From Prunus persica (lineage: Eukaryota; Streptophyta; Magnoliopsida; Rosales; Rosaceae), in NCBI RefSeq assembly GCF_000346465.2, contig NC_034014.1, forward strand, positions 8,088,890-8,152,889: a DNA stretch of 64,000 bases. Direction: 5' to 3'. The position numbers were made by a program, and so were the translations under genes. The first letter of the stretch is position 1. Every line of letters starts with the position of its first letter. The notes under the pieces were generated by a model, which worked only from the letters and a program-made list of their open reading frames with translations, did not search any database and was not told where the DNA came from. This document shows positions 35,140 through 48,227 of the stretch, piece after piece.

Positions 35140-38100
35140 CTATGTGAGAAATTCATCTTGACCAACACAGTTTCTCTTGGACATGACCTGCAATGTTGTT
35201 CCTTTGATAATCCAAGCTGTTACTTCCGGTTGATGTTCAAGACAATTAAGAGAACGTGAACTTCCATCCTCCAGTTGTACGCCATACACAAATGGGAGTC
35301 TAAGGGTAATGAAACTCTCTGGAGGTAAAACCACTTGGCATCCAAGGGTGAACTGCAACTTCTGCTCACGTTCTGGGACTGATGTTGGTAGACATGATGC
35401 CTACAAGTAAAAAGATTGCAATAACATAAGGAAAACCAAGATTTAAGTTACAAAGAAAGATGTAATAAACATAATTAGACTGAACAAAAGTGCAAAAAAT
35501 GTCTATGCCTACGATATATTTGTAAAAACAATTACACCAACAATGAACAAGTGCATGTTACAAGCACGTCAGAACACAGTAAAAACAACTGAAGGATTTG
35601 CTATTCTGAAACACAACCCAGTAAAGAAATACTAGCAAACTGGTTTATTAACCTTCAGACGATTCTAATTCTTTGGCTGTCAAGTTGTAAAATAAAATAT
35701 ACCACTAAGTACAGAAGGTAATATTGTAAAGGTTATGCATACTTGAGGAGGGAGATACACATACCTCAAATTGTATTACTGGGCAAGTAGCTAATATCAC
35801 TGGAAAGGGGGGTGTGACCTACAAGCAGAATCTACAGTAAGCATCGATAAGCGGGAAAAGCATTAGCATGAAATTAAACCTGCTTAATCATATTCCAGAT
35901 TTTAAGAAAAAGATATTGCATATTTCGAACACAAATAATAGAAGAAGCTCGGAGATATGGTCAATTCATAGTAATAAGCACAATGACTAAAACAAGCTAC
36001 TTGTAAACTAATCCGTATAATGCAAAGAGAGAAAATGGCTTCTAAGCAACATCCCATACCACAAAAATCCTTTGAAGTTGTGATATTGTGCCAGCAAACT
36101 TAGTCTTCGGTGGATTTTGCTTATCCCTAGAGTGCCTGCAGTGTGGGCAGTTCATATAGATTGGTAAATTTCTATTCAACATGGAGAAAGCACTTCCACC
36201 ATCATCAAGACTAATAGACTGAAAGCTCCCTTCAAGAAGTTTGGAAAAATTTGGGAGTGCAGATGCACTAAAAGATGTTTGATTCTGCTCCTTCGCTGGT
36301 CCTGAGAACTGTATTAGCCCATCAAAATTCAGATTACCATTAGTTACTATATCTTTTGACTTATTTACACGTCTCTCCTTATTTGCAGCAGTAACAGTCG
36401 TCCTATTTGAATTTCGATGAACTTTAGCATGGAAACCATTCCTATTGATTTTGAAAGCCTCCGCCAAACTATGGTCCGAGTTTTCCAAAGACTCTTCAGG
36501 CAATTGATATGAGGATCCAAGCTCACTAAGATGCTCAGGATTTAATAGAAAACGGTGGCCATGGGGGCACTCATGCTCAAATCCAACATACACTACTACA
36601 TGTTTTAAAGAAGGGTTCATTTTGAGCCTTTCACTGCCATTCAGGTTCACAGGAACTACGTTACTACCTATTCGTAGATAGGGGTCACCATTTGTACTGC
36701 TAATCCTGCTAAACTTCTCTTGAACAGATACAACATCTTCAGACTTCCAAGGTCCTTTATCACTAGTCCTTTCTACAATCTGATCCCTTGTCCTAGTTTT
36801 GTTGATACTATTATCTAAACCAGATGAAGTTTTTCTCTGCTGGATAGAAGGAAATCCTGAATCTGCACCTGCTGTTCCAGCGACGACCTCAGAAAAGGCT
36901 TTTCTCATAGTAAAGTTGGGAAGACCTTTACCGAAACTGATTTTATTATCATCAGACACTATGTCTTCTGCAGGCTTTCTAAGACTTCCAACTCCAGATT
37001 TTAAATCCCCTGTGTACAACTGTACATCAGCTTTAGATTCAAACTTCAGGTTTGTATCTGACCTATCTACAGAACCTTGATGCACTGTACCGACAGGTAA
37101 GTCGTTTGGGCTTTTCTGTTTTTCCAAAAATATTGTCCATTTTAAAAGAAACTTCTGAGAGGAAGAGAACCCACTTTGAAGCAAACCCTTAGAAGGTTCA
37201 TAGTACTTTGCACCCCCAATGCGAATCAAACTCCATGAGGAAGGTTGAATAGGCCCTGTATTATTTACTTCAGGTAATTGAAGTGTGGGAAGGTGCTTGT
37301 CACAGTCTGGAAAGCAATTGAAAGTAATGTTTGCTGATTCAAAGTCAAAAGGATCAGATCGTAGTCTTCGTGATCGACCACAAGAACATGCATGAAGGAA
37401 CACATATCCACTGGAATGTTGCTTTACGGGAGCCCCTGAAAGCGACTCACTAGTCTCAACCTCATGTCTCTGGTGCATACATGGTTTTCCAGTCAAACTA
37501 ATGGCATCACACAGTTGCCTTCCAGATTTCCAGATGGATGTGCATTCATCCTCCAGCTTTTTTGCAAAACGTTGCACTGCACGTCCTTTTACCATTGAAT
37601 GGAAAGCATGCAAAGCCTTCTCTAGATGGGCTTCATGCTGTGAAGTTGCGTAACAAACAGGCAAGTCTTTCAGATAAACCTCTTTAGCAGCTGGAAGGGT
37701 CCTTTCACACCACAAAGTTGAAAATTTTGTGTTCAGCTTTTTACCACTTTCCAACCAATATACTGCCAAATCTAGGGGATCCAAACCTTTTGAAGAAATT
37801 CCTTCAACAATCTGTGGAACATTGTTTCTTAGCCGAGGTTTTCTTTTGCTAAATTCAGTTTCATCTATGCACCCGCCTTTTGCAGAAAGAACCCCATGAA
37901 GAATTTGTTGACTGGAAGATAACCAAATCTGGAAATTTGGAAGTTCAGGGGTCGAAAACGTCTTTCCAGAAGTAGCTGATGCAGCTGATGCAGCAGCGAC
38001 AGCTGCAGCAACAGCAGCCATACCAACACCACCGCTACTGGAATTACTTACCAGTCCTCCCCTCCCTCTCAGAATATCAGATTGCCTGACAATGAACTCC

Positions 38101-39849
38101 TTCACTGATATGATATCCTCTTTGCTTGCACTCTGACCATGACTTTCAAGCAGAAGAGAATCTGAGGTTCCCTTTCCATTCAAAACATCTTCCACAAGTC
38201 CGGTGGCAAATTCAAGGGATTCACCCCTCTGATTTGTACACCTATCTAACAACAGAACAGCCCTTGATGCATCAAGTGAGAATAAAGGTGCAGAACTTGA
38301 AGCCCCCCCACTTCTTGACCCTGCATGACTTGTTTCAGAACCTGAGAGTGTTCTACACTTCTTAATTAAGAAACGAATCTGTGCTTCAAGTGATGACTGC
38401 AGTTTCTTCCTAAAACTACCCTCAGATTTACTCACAGGGCGTGCAAGCACAACCACTGAACCAGAACCTTTAACAGGTAAGCTTGGCCTTGCTAAACTGC
38501 CCAAACTAGATGATTGATTATGTGAGGATGTATCTGACGACTCCTCCACATTAGAACTGGGATTTGGCACATCAGAGAAATCATCAATAAAAACAAACAG
38601 TGTGACTGGGGTACACTGTCCTGGAAACAAAGAGGTGTAGGAACCTAAACCTGACATTAGCGAAATGGAAGAAGCATTGCGATTCAAGATGCTACCACTT
38701 CTACCTTGAGAAGAACTGTTTGTGGAGGTTGTGGATGTGGTAGGCCGCGCAGATGATAATGATGAAGGTGGCCTGGATGGTGTTGGCTGCAAAGTTTGGG
38801 ATCTCACAAATGGAGCCAAAGCATGCTTGGCAGCTTGCAACACTCGAAAATTTTTCAGGAGTTCAGATTCAAACCGCGACCCTTCCTGAATGTATATGAT
38901 TACATGGCAAACCTGCATTACTCATTGGGTTAATGACAGTATTATTCACAGACATTCATAACCCCTGTGCATGAAAACTTCAAAAGTTCATTCTGAAAGT
39001 TGTAACTAATCAGAAAGAGAAAAAGGTAAAACAAAATGGTCATACACTGAGTACAGGTAAGTTCTTGTACTAGTACCAGAAACAAAACAATGCCCAGGGA
39101 AATTCTACCTCTATGAAATTTGTACTAATTTTTTCACAAACTTTCTACGTTTAAACATTATGAGTTATAACCCAATCCAGAAGTCTAAACCCTATACAGA
39201 GTTTCTAGTTTGTACACATGGGTCCATAACAAAAATGTTCAAATTTTTTTTACAGAAAGGTACAAACAAGGACCATTTCGGCTCAAATTTGCATTAAAGT
39301 AGTACATATCAAAATCGCAATATATGCAACTAAAAATACTAGAGAGAAAAAAAGGGCAAAAGAAGAACAACTTACAGAGAACATGAACAAAAGCCCCTGA
39401 AGGTCCCCAAAGTCGTGCTCTTCTACCGGTGAGTCAAAACCCGACCCGGACTCCGAGAACCCATCGTCCATGGCGGGGCAGCGAGTGGAGCAGAACTGCA
39501 AAAACAGAATGCCCTTTTGCTGTTCATGGAAGTAACTGATTCTTCGCCACCTGAACCAGTCCCTGAGTTCCTCTTTCTCAAGACAAAGGCTTTTATCAAG
39601 ATTGCCCGACCCGAACACATTGAAGTCGAGAATCCGGTTGATGAGTTGGGCCGAGTCGTCGGGGCTCCGCCCGATGAAGCCCACGACGACCACGCCGTCG
39701 GAGGAAGGAGGGTCTGAGGAGGAGGGTGCCGGAAAGGTTTGGGAGGGTGAATAGGAAGTGGGTGTGAATGTGGCGGGTGAAGGAGGTGGGCGGACTAGGA
39801 CCCGCATGGATGATGGGTTCGGGTTCGGGTTTGGGTTGGGAGTGTCCAT
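35140..39849 (-). CDS. SMG8: SMG8-like nonsense-mediated decay factor
   Basis: Four exons on the minus strand join in frame: 39849-39376, 38912-36060, 35818-35765 and 35400-35140 (TAG), giving about 1213 residues with GT/AG junctions throughout. The N-terminus is Pro-rich, then VVVVGFIGRSPDDSAQLINR begins the G-like domain of the SMG8/SMG9 family; the first junction reads LLFMFS-VCHVIIYIQEG. Ala- and Ser-rich linkers follow. Cys/His clusters (HACSCGRSRRLRSDPFDFE; ECPHGHRFLLNPEH; MNCPHCRHSRDK) are typical of SMG8. In animals SMG8 with SMG9 restrains the SMG1 kinase that phosphorylates UPF1 during nonsense-mediated mRNA decay; many plants also have SMG1. No break was found. The short 54-nt exon 3 and exact C-terminus are supported by frame and splice sites, not by transcripts. 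Confidence 0.92.
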
Positions 39850-41570
39850 GGGTGCAAGTTGGAAGGTCCTGTTGGGAGTCTGCTTATTTGGTTTGGCTTC
39901 TTTGGACTTCCATTGACACAGAGAGAGATGGCTTCTAGATTTGGGATTTCTGGGGTTGTATACACACCCAAATACCCGTTGCAGCTATTTTAATTTATCC
40001 ATTCGTCTAGATATACATTTGACAAAGTTGGAGTTGGAGTTCGACTAGTGTTGATCCAATTCGTCTTTTAATTCAACAATTTTTAGAGTGCTAGACCCGC
40101 AAAGCTTTGAGACATTTTTTGATTCATATAACATAAACTTTTTGTTTTGGGCCATAGTGATTATTTTGAAATTTTTTAAAGCTCACTCTGTTTAGTAAGA
40201 CATAAAAAAAAAATTACTAATTGTGAATAATTAGTGTGAGAGAAAGTAATTAGAGAAAACAGCTTATTAGGTGCTTTCATTTTTTGATTATGCAGGAATC
40301 AAATTTGAGAACGCGCTAAGTGCACTTCCTTTCTCCAGTTTTTATGATTGTCCTTTTGTATGTCATATTGACTGTTACTGAAAGTAATGAAGATTTTATC
40401 TTTGATCACAAAAATAAAATAATAAATAAAATAATAAAACTTTCATAATTCCAAAAATACCTGCATCTAATTCCACGCAGGCTCTTCTGCTTGCTCGTTT
40501 TCAGTCTTCACGCTCTCTTCCCAAAGCTCTTCTCTTCCATTTGTTCTTCTTTTTTCATTGTTAGATCAATTGAAGTAAAGCTGCAAGACTCAAGTAAGAT
40601 ACACATTAGGTTTATTTATTCTCAATTTCATTATTCCCTTTCGCTTTAATTTTTAAGGTTTTAATTGCTACTTTGTGATGAATTTTGTGTTTATATTTGT
40701 GTTTGTATTGTCAAGCCAAAATCGAAATTACTCTATGTTTTTCTTTTTGCTTTTACTACCCACCTTGTGTTTGGTGTTTGGTGTTTCGGATTAGGTAAGG
40801 GTTTGGGTTTTAGGGAAAAGAATGCTGTTGCATATCGCTTGGCAAATTGGAATTTTTAGTCTGGCTTTTGGGGTTAGTCTTTTTGATGGGCCTCCAGTTT
40901 GGCCTAGTTCTTTTCTGATAGATGATTTAGGGTTGCTACTTTTCGAATGATTGGTGTGGCTCAGTTGTTGTTTTTCTTGGGTTTTATAATCTCTCTTTCT
41001 CTTTGGTAAAAAAAAAAAAGTTGAACATAAATAATTCAGAGTTCCTCATTGTTCGAATACGTATATGTATATGAACATGATTATTTTTTACCTTCTGCAT
41101 ATACGTATACATATATGCATAACGTCAAAATTCATCACAAATACAGAAGCACGAATACTCTTAAATACGTATATAGATCCAATAGAAAGAAACATGCGTA
41201 TGCCATTTTATTCTTGTTTAGTTTCTGAGTCTCATACTTCTGCAGGGTTGATATACTTGTACAATTGAAGGTCAACTCTCCTATATATATGTTATACAAA
41301 TTGTTTACAAAGATTATAATAATTTCGTTCAAACTACTGGAGGACATGGGAAAAAATCGAAAGTAGTTTGGCATGTTTCCCGTGTCTGCAACATTGGTCA
41401 AATAAATTAGATCACTATATTTTTTTGGGTGCTGAGAAGGTTTATCCCTACAAAGAAGTTCCTCTCAATGTAAAATTGCGTAGAGCAGAAGGGAAGCACC
41501 TGAATTTTGAGCATACCAGTGAGTTGAAAAGCGCTTGTATAATTCAAAAATAGAACAAATATAGAAGAGC
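39850..41570. other. SMG8 upstream region and spacer
   Basis: This contains the SMG8 promoter. At 40010-40140 there is a diverged repeat of 48706-48835. Pyrimidine-rich text at 40490-40600 followed by AAGTAAGATACAC looks like the 5' leader and donor site of a plus-strand gene, but no downstream coding exon was recognised; the copia element at 41571 may have interrupted or displaced it. Confidence 0.4.
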
Positions 41571-41910
41571 TGTTGTAAAGTATAAAGTAGTGGAGCCCAC
41601 TTACTATTTGTTTGTAGACTTTGGTACATGATTGTATTGTAGACTCACGGGTGTTATCCACCCTTTCCCTATAAAAGGCTTCTCTCTTATGCAAAGAGAG
41701 ATCATGATCTATGAAGAAGAGAATAGAGGGAAGAAAGAAGAGAAAAGAGGGAAGAAAGAAGAAAATAGAGTGAGAGTCAGAGAGAAGAGAAAGATTGGAG
41801 TTTATTTGAGGAGAAATTCTGTCAGTGTAAACACCACAAAGAGAAATATAATTCCACCCCCAATATTACAGTGGTACTTCTCATCCTCTTATTATTCTAG
41901 TTTTATTACA
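41571..41910 (+). repeat. 5' LTR of copia element
   Basis: 340 bp with TG...CA ends. It contains a TATA box (CCCTATAAAAGGC, about 41668) and a purine-rich transcribed region of GAAGAAAGAAGAG repeats. Confidence 0.93.
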
Positions 41911-41923
41911 CGTTATCAGCACG
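41911..41923 (+). other. primer-binding site of copia element
   Basis: CGTTATCAGCACG directly abuts the 5' LTR; this type of ATCAGCACG site is common in plant copia elements and is thought to pair with an initiator-Met tRNA internal region. Confidence 0.65.
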
Positions 41924-42329
41924 ATAGTCTCTCCTTTTATTTCTGAAATTTTTCCAACTCAACACTATGTGGTTACTTCTCTATCTCCTCTCTGTCATAT
42001 GTCTACTCTCACTTTACTACTACAACGACATGCAAACTTTCCTTTTTGTGTTCTCACAATTTTTATGTTGTTTAATCCATGCTTGTTTAATTTACTTCTT
42101 TGTAACGTAATTTGTAATTTCTATGTTGTTTAATCAGTCCTGTTATTTTATGGTGGTGTAATTTTTTACCCATCGCGTTGTAATACAAATTATTGTAATA
42201 AAATGATGGTGTGATCTTAAAACCCATCTATTATATCTTGAATAGTGGCGCAGTTATATTGCCCACACTATATAATATATTATGCACTTCATATATATTA
42301 GGTGGAGGTTTTTATCCCCACATTTATTT

Positions 42330-42780
42330 TATTTATGGTATGGTGTAGGTTTATTACCCATACGGCAATATTTATTTAAAGGGTGGTGCGGGTTTATCGT
42401 CCATGCCTTTGCTTTTATTTAAATGTATGGAGCAGAATTAGTGCCCATACAAGCACGTTTACTTTATCGCAAATTTACTTTTACTTAAAGTATTATTTAT
42501 GGTATGGTGTAGGTTTATTACCCATACGGCAATATTTATTTAAAGGGTGGTGCGGGTTTATCGTCCACGCCTTTGCTTTTATTTAAATGTATGGAGCAGA
42601 ATTAGTGCCCATACAAGCACGTTCATACTTTATGAATTTACTTTACCGCACATTTAAGGTATGGTGCGGGATTAACGTCCATACAGCAAGCAATTTAATT
42701 TATGAATTTATTTTACCGCACATTTAATTTTATTTAAGGTATGGTGCGGGTTTATCGTCCATACCAGCAAATTCATATCA
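42330..42780 (+). repeat. tandem repeats in copia leader
   Basis: The untranslated leader has two copies of a 164-bp unit (about 42333 and 42497) containing smaller related phrases such as GGTATGGTGCGGGTTTATCGTCCATAC. Several further shortened copies run to about 42765. The units alternate a purine-rich GGTGCGGGTTTA motif with its partial inverse CCCATAC, so they could fold in RNA. Confidence 0.85.
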
Positions 42781-42879
42781 CTTTATTTTTATCATCAATT
42801 AATATACCTGAATAATGAGGACCTGAAATTCCTATTAATAAGTGGCTTAATGTCTTAGATCTCGAGCCTAAAGTTTTGG

Positions 42880-43938
42880 ATGGCAAATTTGGCAAAACTA
42901 GAGTTTGCTGCCTTGGACCTTTCCGGGGACAACTATTTATCATGGGTCCTGGATGCCAAAATTCATCTACGAGCCAATGGCCTCGGACAAACAATTGTAG
43001 ATGAGAATGATACTTCGCCTGAAGAGAATGCGAAGGCCATGATCTTTCTTCGCCGCCACATCCATGAAGCGCTGAAGAGCGAATATGTGGTGGTTGATGA
43101 ACCGTTGGTTCTGTGGAAAGCTCTAGGTGAAAGATACGATCACCAGAAGACGGTGACTCTCCCAAGAGCTAGATACGAATGGACCCACTTGAGATTTCAA
43201 GATTTCAAGTCAGTGTCCGAGTATAACTCTGCTATGCACAGAATTACCTCATTAATGAAGCTATGTGGGGAAAATCTATCTGATGAGGATATGCTCGAAA
43301 AAACTCTGAGCACTTTTCATGCTTCAAATGTCCTCCTTCAGCAGCAATACAGACATAGCGGTTTCAAGAAGTACTCGGAACTTGTATCTTGCCTCTTGTT
43401 AGCTGAGCAGAATAATGAGCTCTTATTAAAGAATCACCAATCTCGCCCAACGGGCTCAGCATCACTTCCTGAAATAAATGCTGCATCTCAGGAAGTGAAT
43501 GCCACTTCATCTCGTGGCAGTATCCACAAACGTGGGCGAGGGGGCAAGCGTGGCCACTGGCAAGGAAGTAGAAAAAATCGTGGTGCTCGTTCAGAGGGTT
43601 TAGGTCCAAGGAGCGGTCCATCCATGAATGGCAAAAATGCATCCCGTAATAAGGGAAAGGCACAGATGAGCCATGTGCCTAGAAATGTTGAAAGCCCTTG
43701 TCACAGATGTGGTGCAAAGGGACATTGGGTGCGCGCATGTCGTACGCCCAGGCATTTAGCGGATCTCTATCAAGCTTCACTTAAGAACAGGAAAGTGGAG
43801 ATAAATTACATTGATCATGCTCCGCCAGCCACAGATGGCTCATCAGAAATATCACGTCAGCTAAACAAGACGCATCTAGATGTTTCTGATTTTGTTACTG
43901 AAAGAGGGAATGAAGGTTATGCGTCCGAATTAGATTAA
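42880..43938 (+). CDS. copia gag protein
   Basis: The 352-codon frame carries a UBN2-type gag domain (about residues 1-180, with the LSGDNYLSWVLDAKIHLRA stretch near the start), a basic Gly/Arg-rich linker, and one zinc knuckle CHRCGAKGHWVRAC near residue 275. It ends at a TAA about 110 bp before the pol frame resumes. Gag would form the virus-like particle shell of the element. The frame is intact. Confidence 0.88.
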   Translation: MANLAKLEFAALDLSGDNYLSWVLDAKIHLRANGLGQTIVDENDTSPEENAKAMIFLRRHIHEALKSEYVVVDEPLVLWKALGERYDHQKTVTLPRARYEWTHLRFQDFKSVSEYNSAMHRITSLMKLCGENLSDEDMLEKTLSTFHASNVLLQQQYRHSGFKKYSELVSCLLLAEQNNELLLKNHQSRPTGSASLPEINAASQEVNATSSRGSIHKRGRGGKRGHWQGSRKNRGARSEGLGPRSGPSMNGKNASRNKGKAQMSHVPRNVESPCHRCGAKGHWVRACRTPRHLADLYQASLKNRKVEINYIDHAPPATDGSSEISRQLNKTHLDVSDFVTERGNEGYASELD

Positions 43939-44049
43939 ATTCCTTAATGTACTATTTGTATTAGCTGAAGTGTTGTTTAAATTTCAATCCAATAAAAGTG
44001 GTAATGTTTTCTTCTTTATTGATTCAGCTTATTTTACTTATTTGGTGGC

Positions 44050-47000
44050 ATGGATGTAACTTATGGATACCCTCAAAACAAAGGCTATGACAAAGATATT
44101 TGTCTCGCAGACAGCGCAACTACTCATACGATCCTTCAAGATCGGAAGTATTTCTCAAAATTAATGCTTACAAAAGCAAAGGTAACAACCATATCAGGTC
44201 CTGCAGATCTGATTGAAGGTTCAGGAATAGCCCAAATTATGTTACCGAATGGAACAATACTGTCCATTCCAGATGCTTTGTATTCATCTAACTCCAGAAG
44301 GAATCTGTTGAGTTTCAAAGATATACGTTTGAATGGCTACCATGTTGAAACAAAGAAAGAGGAAAACATGGAATATCTTTGTCTTACCTCCAGTGATACC
44401 CAAAAGCGTATACTGGAGAAGCTTTGTGAGCTCTCATCAGGGTTGTATTACACAACCATACAGACAATTGAGGCACATAGTGTCATGGACCAAGAGTCCA
44501 TTGACTCAAATGCTTTTAAGCTTTGGCATGACAGGTTGGGTCATCCTGGATCCACCATGATGCGCAGGATCATCACTAACTCTAAAGGACATCCCTTGTT
44601 GACTAAACACATTATGTTATCAAGTGACATCTTTTGCCAAGCTTGTTCACAAGGGAAGTTGATGATCAGACCATCACAACCAAAGGTTGATGTTGAGTCT
44701 CGATCATTTTTGCAGAGAATTCAAGGGGACATTTGTGGACCTATTCATCCCCCATGTGGACCATTTCGGTACTTTATGGTCTTGGTTGACGCATCTACCT
44801 GATGGTCACATGTTTGTCTTTTATCTACTCGGAATATGACATTTGCTAGGCTTTTGGCTCAGATAATTAAATTACGAGCCCAATTCCCAGACTATCCCAT
44901 TAAGTCAATCAGACTCGATAATGCTGGTGAATTTACATCTCAGACTTTTGATGACTACTGCATGTCACTAGGCATTGATATTGAACATCCTGTTTCCCAT
45001 GTGCATACTCAAAATGGCTTGGCAGAAGCTTTAATTAAGCGCCTTCAATTGATAGCACGCACTTTGCTAATGAAAACAAAGTTGCCAATTTCTGCTTGGG
45101 GATATGCCATTTTACATGCAGCATCACTTGTGCGATTGAGGCCCGTCGCCAACAATCAATATTCTCCAATACAACTCGTATTGGGAAATCAACCAAACAT
45201 TTCACATTTAAGAATTTTTGGGTGTGCGGTATATGTGCCCATTGCACCACCGCAACGTACTAAGATGGGCCCTCAACGTAGATTGGGAATTTATGTTGGT
45301 TTTGATTCACCATCTATCATCAGATACTTGGAACCCCTGACGGGTGATATTTTTACCGCACGATTTGCGGATTGTGATTTTGATGAGACAATCTTCCCAC
45401 CATTAGGGGAAGAAAAATCTGTGTCTAAAGAACAAGGCAAACTCATTCCTGAAAAACGGCATGAATTATCATGGAATGTATCCACATTGTCTCATTTCGA
45501 TCCTCATACTGCTCAATGCGAAAATGAAGTGAGAAGGATCGTTCACCTCCAAAGTATTGCAAATCAGATGCCAGATGCATTTAATGATGCAGCAAAGGTG
45601 ACGAAATCTCATATCCCAGCTGCAAATGCACCCGCACGGATTGATGTCCATAATGGACAAAGCAATGTGCCAGCAAATGGTTCATCTGCTGCACGCCTAA
45701 AGCGTGGCAGACCACTAGGCTCAAAGGATTCAGTTCCTCGAAAGAGGAAGTTGATGGACAAAATGAATCCAAATGAAATAAATAGAGAGCCCACAATTCA
45801 TAATTCAAATGCCCCCAAAGAGGGACAGGTACTTCTTGACAAGGAAAACGTCATTGGTGAGACAAGTGCCCCTGGAGTGGCAACCGTACCTGAAAGTCAA
45901 GAAATCTCCATAAATTATACGTCCACTGATGAATTGTGGAGTAGAAATGAGATGATCATCGATGATATATTTGCATTCTCAGTGGCTGCTGAGATCATAA
46001 AAGATGATGATATTGAGCCGTGCTCTATTAATGAATGAGATTTGCCTCTAGTGGAAAGATGCAATCCAGGCAGAATTAAATTCTTTAAAAAAAAGGAGTG
46101 TTTTTGGACATATTGTTCCAACTCCACCCAATGTGAACCCTGTAGGTTACAAGTGGGTATTTACAAGAAAGCGCAATGAGAAAAATGAGATCTCAAGGTA
46201 TAAAGCGCGACTCGTTGCGCAAGGTTTTTCACAAAGGCCTGGAATTGATTATGTGGAAACGTATTCTCCAGTAATGGACACAATTACATTCCGTTACTTA
46301 ATAAGTTTGGCGGTTTCAGAAAAACTTAAAATGAGACTCATGGATGTCATTACCGCATATTTGTATGGAGAATTGGATACAGATATATACATGAAAGTTC
46401 CAGAAGGATTCAGATTGCCTGAAGCAGCCAGAAATAAACCACGGGGCATGTTCTCAGTTAAATTGAGAAGATCATTATATGGGCTAAAACAATCTGGACG
46501 AATGTGGTACAATCGTCTCAGTAAGTATTTACTGAAGGAAGGATACACAAATGATCCTATTTGCCCATGTGTGTTTATTAAGAAATCAGAGTCTGGATTT
46601 GCGATAGTGGCAGTATATGTCGACGACATGAATCTAATTGGAACTTCTGAAGAGCTTCAAAAGACTGCTGATTATCTCAAACGTGAGTTTGAGATGAAAG
46701 ACCTTGGAAAGACAAAATATTGTCTTGGCTTGCAGATTGAGCACAGTGCTAATGGAATTTTGGTGCATCAATCAACTTATACTGAAAAAGTATTGAAACG
46801 GTTTGGCATGGATAAAGCCCATCCACTTAGCACTCCAATGGTTGTTCGGTCGCTTGACACTAAGAAAGACCCATATCGTCCAAAAGGGGATGATGAAATG
46901 GTCCTTGGTCCAGAAGTACCATATCTTAGTGCAATAGGTGCTTTATTGTACCTAGCACAATGTACCAGACCAGACATATCATTCTCAGTAAATCTGTTAG

Positions 47001-47665
47001 CAAGGTACAGTTCTGCTCCAACAAGGCGACACTGGACCGGCATCAAACATGTTCTACGATACCTTCGTGGGACAACAGACATGGGGTTATTCTATTCCAG
47101 TGAATCGACCAACGCCCGGAGTATTATTGGTTATGCTGATGCAGGATATCTCTCTGATCCACATCAAGGACGATCACAAACTGGGTATGTATTTACATGT
47201 GGAGGAACTGCAATCTCATGGCGCTCAACGAAACAAACATTAGTGGCCACATCTTCCAATCACTCAGAAATACTTGCCCTCCATGAAGCCAGTCGTGAAT
47301 GCGTTTGGTTAAGGTCGGTAATCCATCACATCCGAAGCACATGTGCCCTACCCTCAGCAACAGACACTCCAACAATTCTGAATGAGGACAATGCAGCTTG
47401 TATTGCTCAGATCACAGGAGGATATATCAAGGGTGACAGGACCAAGCACATATCACCAAAGTTTTTCTATACACATGAGCTCCAGAAGAGTCAAGAAATC
47501 AAAGTCAGACAAATCCGCTCAAGCGATAACCTGGCAGATCTCTTCACTAAATCATTGCCGAAATGTACATTCCAAAAGTTAGTGCATGACATCGGATTAC
47601 GACAACTCTGCAAGCAATCAAGTTGGAGCATGCAAAATCAGGGGGAGCATTCAAGAGTCCTCTAA
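44050..47665 (+). pseudogene. copia pol polyprotein, one stop and one frameshift
   Basis: Protease text DICLADSATTHTIL (about 44095) is followed by GAG-pre-integrase WHDRLGHPGSTMMRRI (about 44520), the integrase CQACSQGK region, and the integrase core to about 45250. A reverse transcriptase has the catalytic YVDDM (about 46615), and RNase H text includes ADAGYLSDPHQGRSQTGYVF and EDNAACIAQ. The frame is interrupted by TGA at about 44803, in a context explained by a C-to-T change in a CGA codon. A small indel near 46036-46060 moves it from the 44836-46038 frame to that of 46133-47665. Everything else is open, so the lesions are recent. The product of this copy would lack reverse transcriptase. 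Confidence 0.9.
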
Positions 47666-47878
47666 CACAGGACATATGCACGTTGTACTCTTTTTCCTTC
47701 GACTAGGATTTTTTCCCACTGGGTTTGTCCTAGCAAGGTTTTAACGAGGCAACATGAGTGCATTACCCTTATGTCCCAAATAAAGTTGTACTCTTTTTCC
47801 TTCGCTTAGGTTTTTTCCCACTGGGTTTTTCCAAGCAAGGTTTTAATGAGGCAACCAATCTAGGGACATGTGGTCTCC

Positions 47879-47887
47879 AAGGGGGAG
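47879..47887 (+). other. polypurine tract of copia element
   Basis: AAGGGGGAG immediately precedes the 3' LTR, where plus-strand DNA synthesis would be primed. Confidence 0.8.
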
Positions 47888-48227
47888 TGTTGTAAAGTAT
47901 AAAGTAGTGGAGCCCACTTACTATTTGTTTGTAGACTTTGGTGCATGATTGTATTGTAGACTCACGGGTGTGATCCACCCTTTCCCTATAAAAGGCTTCT
48001 CTCTTATGCAAAGAGAGATCATGATCTATGAAGAAGAGAATAGAGGGAAGAAAGAAGAGAAAAGAGGGAAGAAAGAAGAAAATAAAGTGAGAGTCAGAGA
48101 GAAGAGAAAGATTGGAGTTTATCTGAGGAGAAATTCTGTCAGTGTAAATACCACAAAGAGAAATATAATTCCACTCCCAATATTACAGTGGTACTTCTCA
48201 TCCTCTTATTATTCTAGTTTTATTACA
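47888..48227 (+). repeat. 3' LTR of copia element
   Basis: 340 bp, same length as the 5' LTR with about six substitutions and no indels, followed by the AGAGC target duplication. Confidence 0.93.

Larger units (their letters stand above)
41571..48227 (+). mobile_element. nearly complete Ty1/copia retrotransposon
   Basis: LTRs at 41571-41910 and 47888-48227 are both 340 bp, start TGTTG and end TTACA, and differ at about six positions by eye (about 98% identity). AGAGC flanks both ends (41566-41570, 48228-48232). A primer-binding site GTTATCAGCACGA follows the 5' LTR and a purine tract AAGGGGGAG precedes the 3' LTR. Each LTR has a TATA box (CCTATAAAAGG). Gag and the domain order protease, integrase, reverse transcriptase, RNase H are present, which is the copia order. 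Pol is broken by one stop and one frameshift, so this copy is not autonomous now. The LTR similarity points to a recent insertion. Confidence 0.95.

Noticed and set aside
36799..37080. ORF antisense to SMG8
   Set aside because: Shadow of the conserved SMG8 exon on the other strand.
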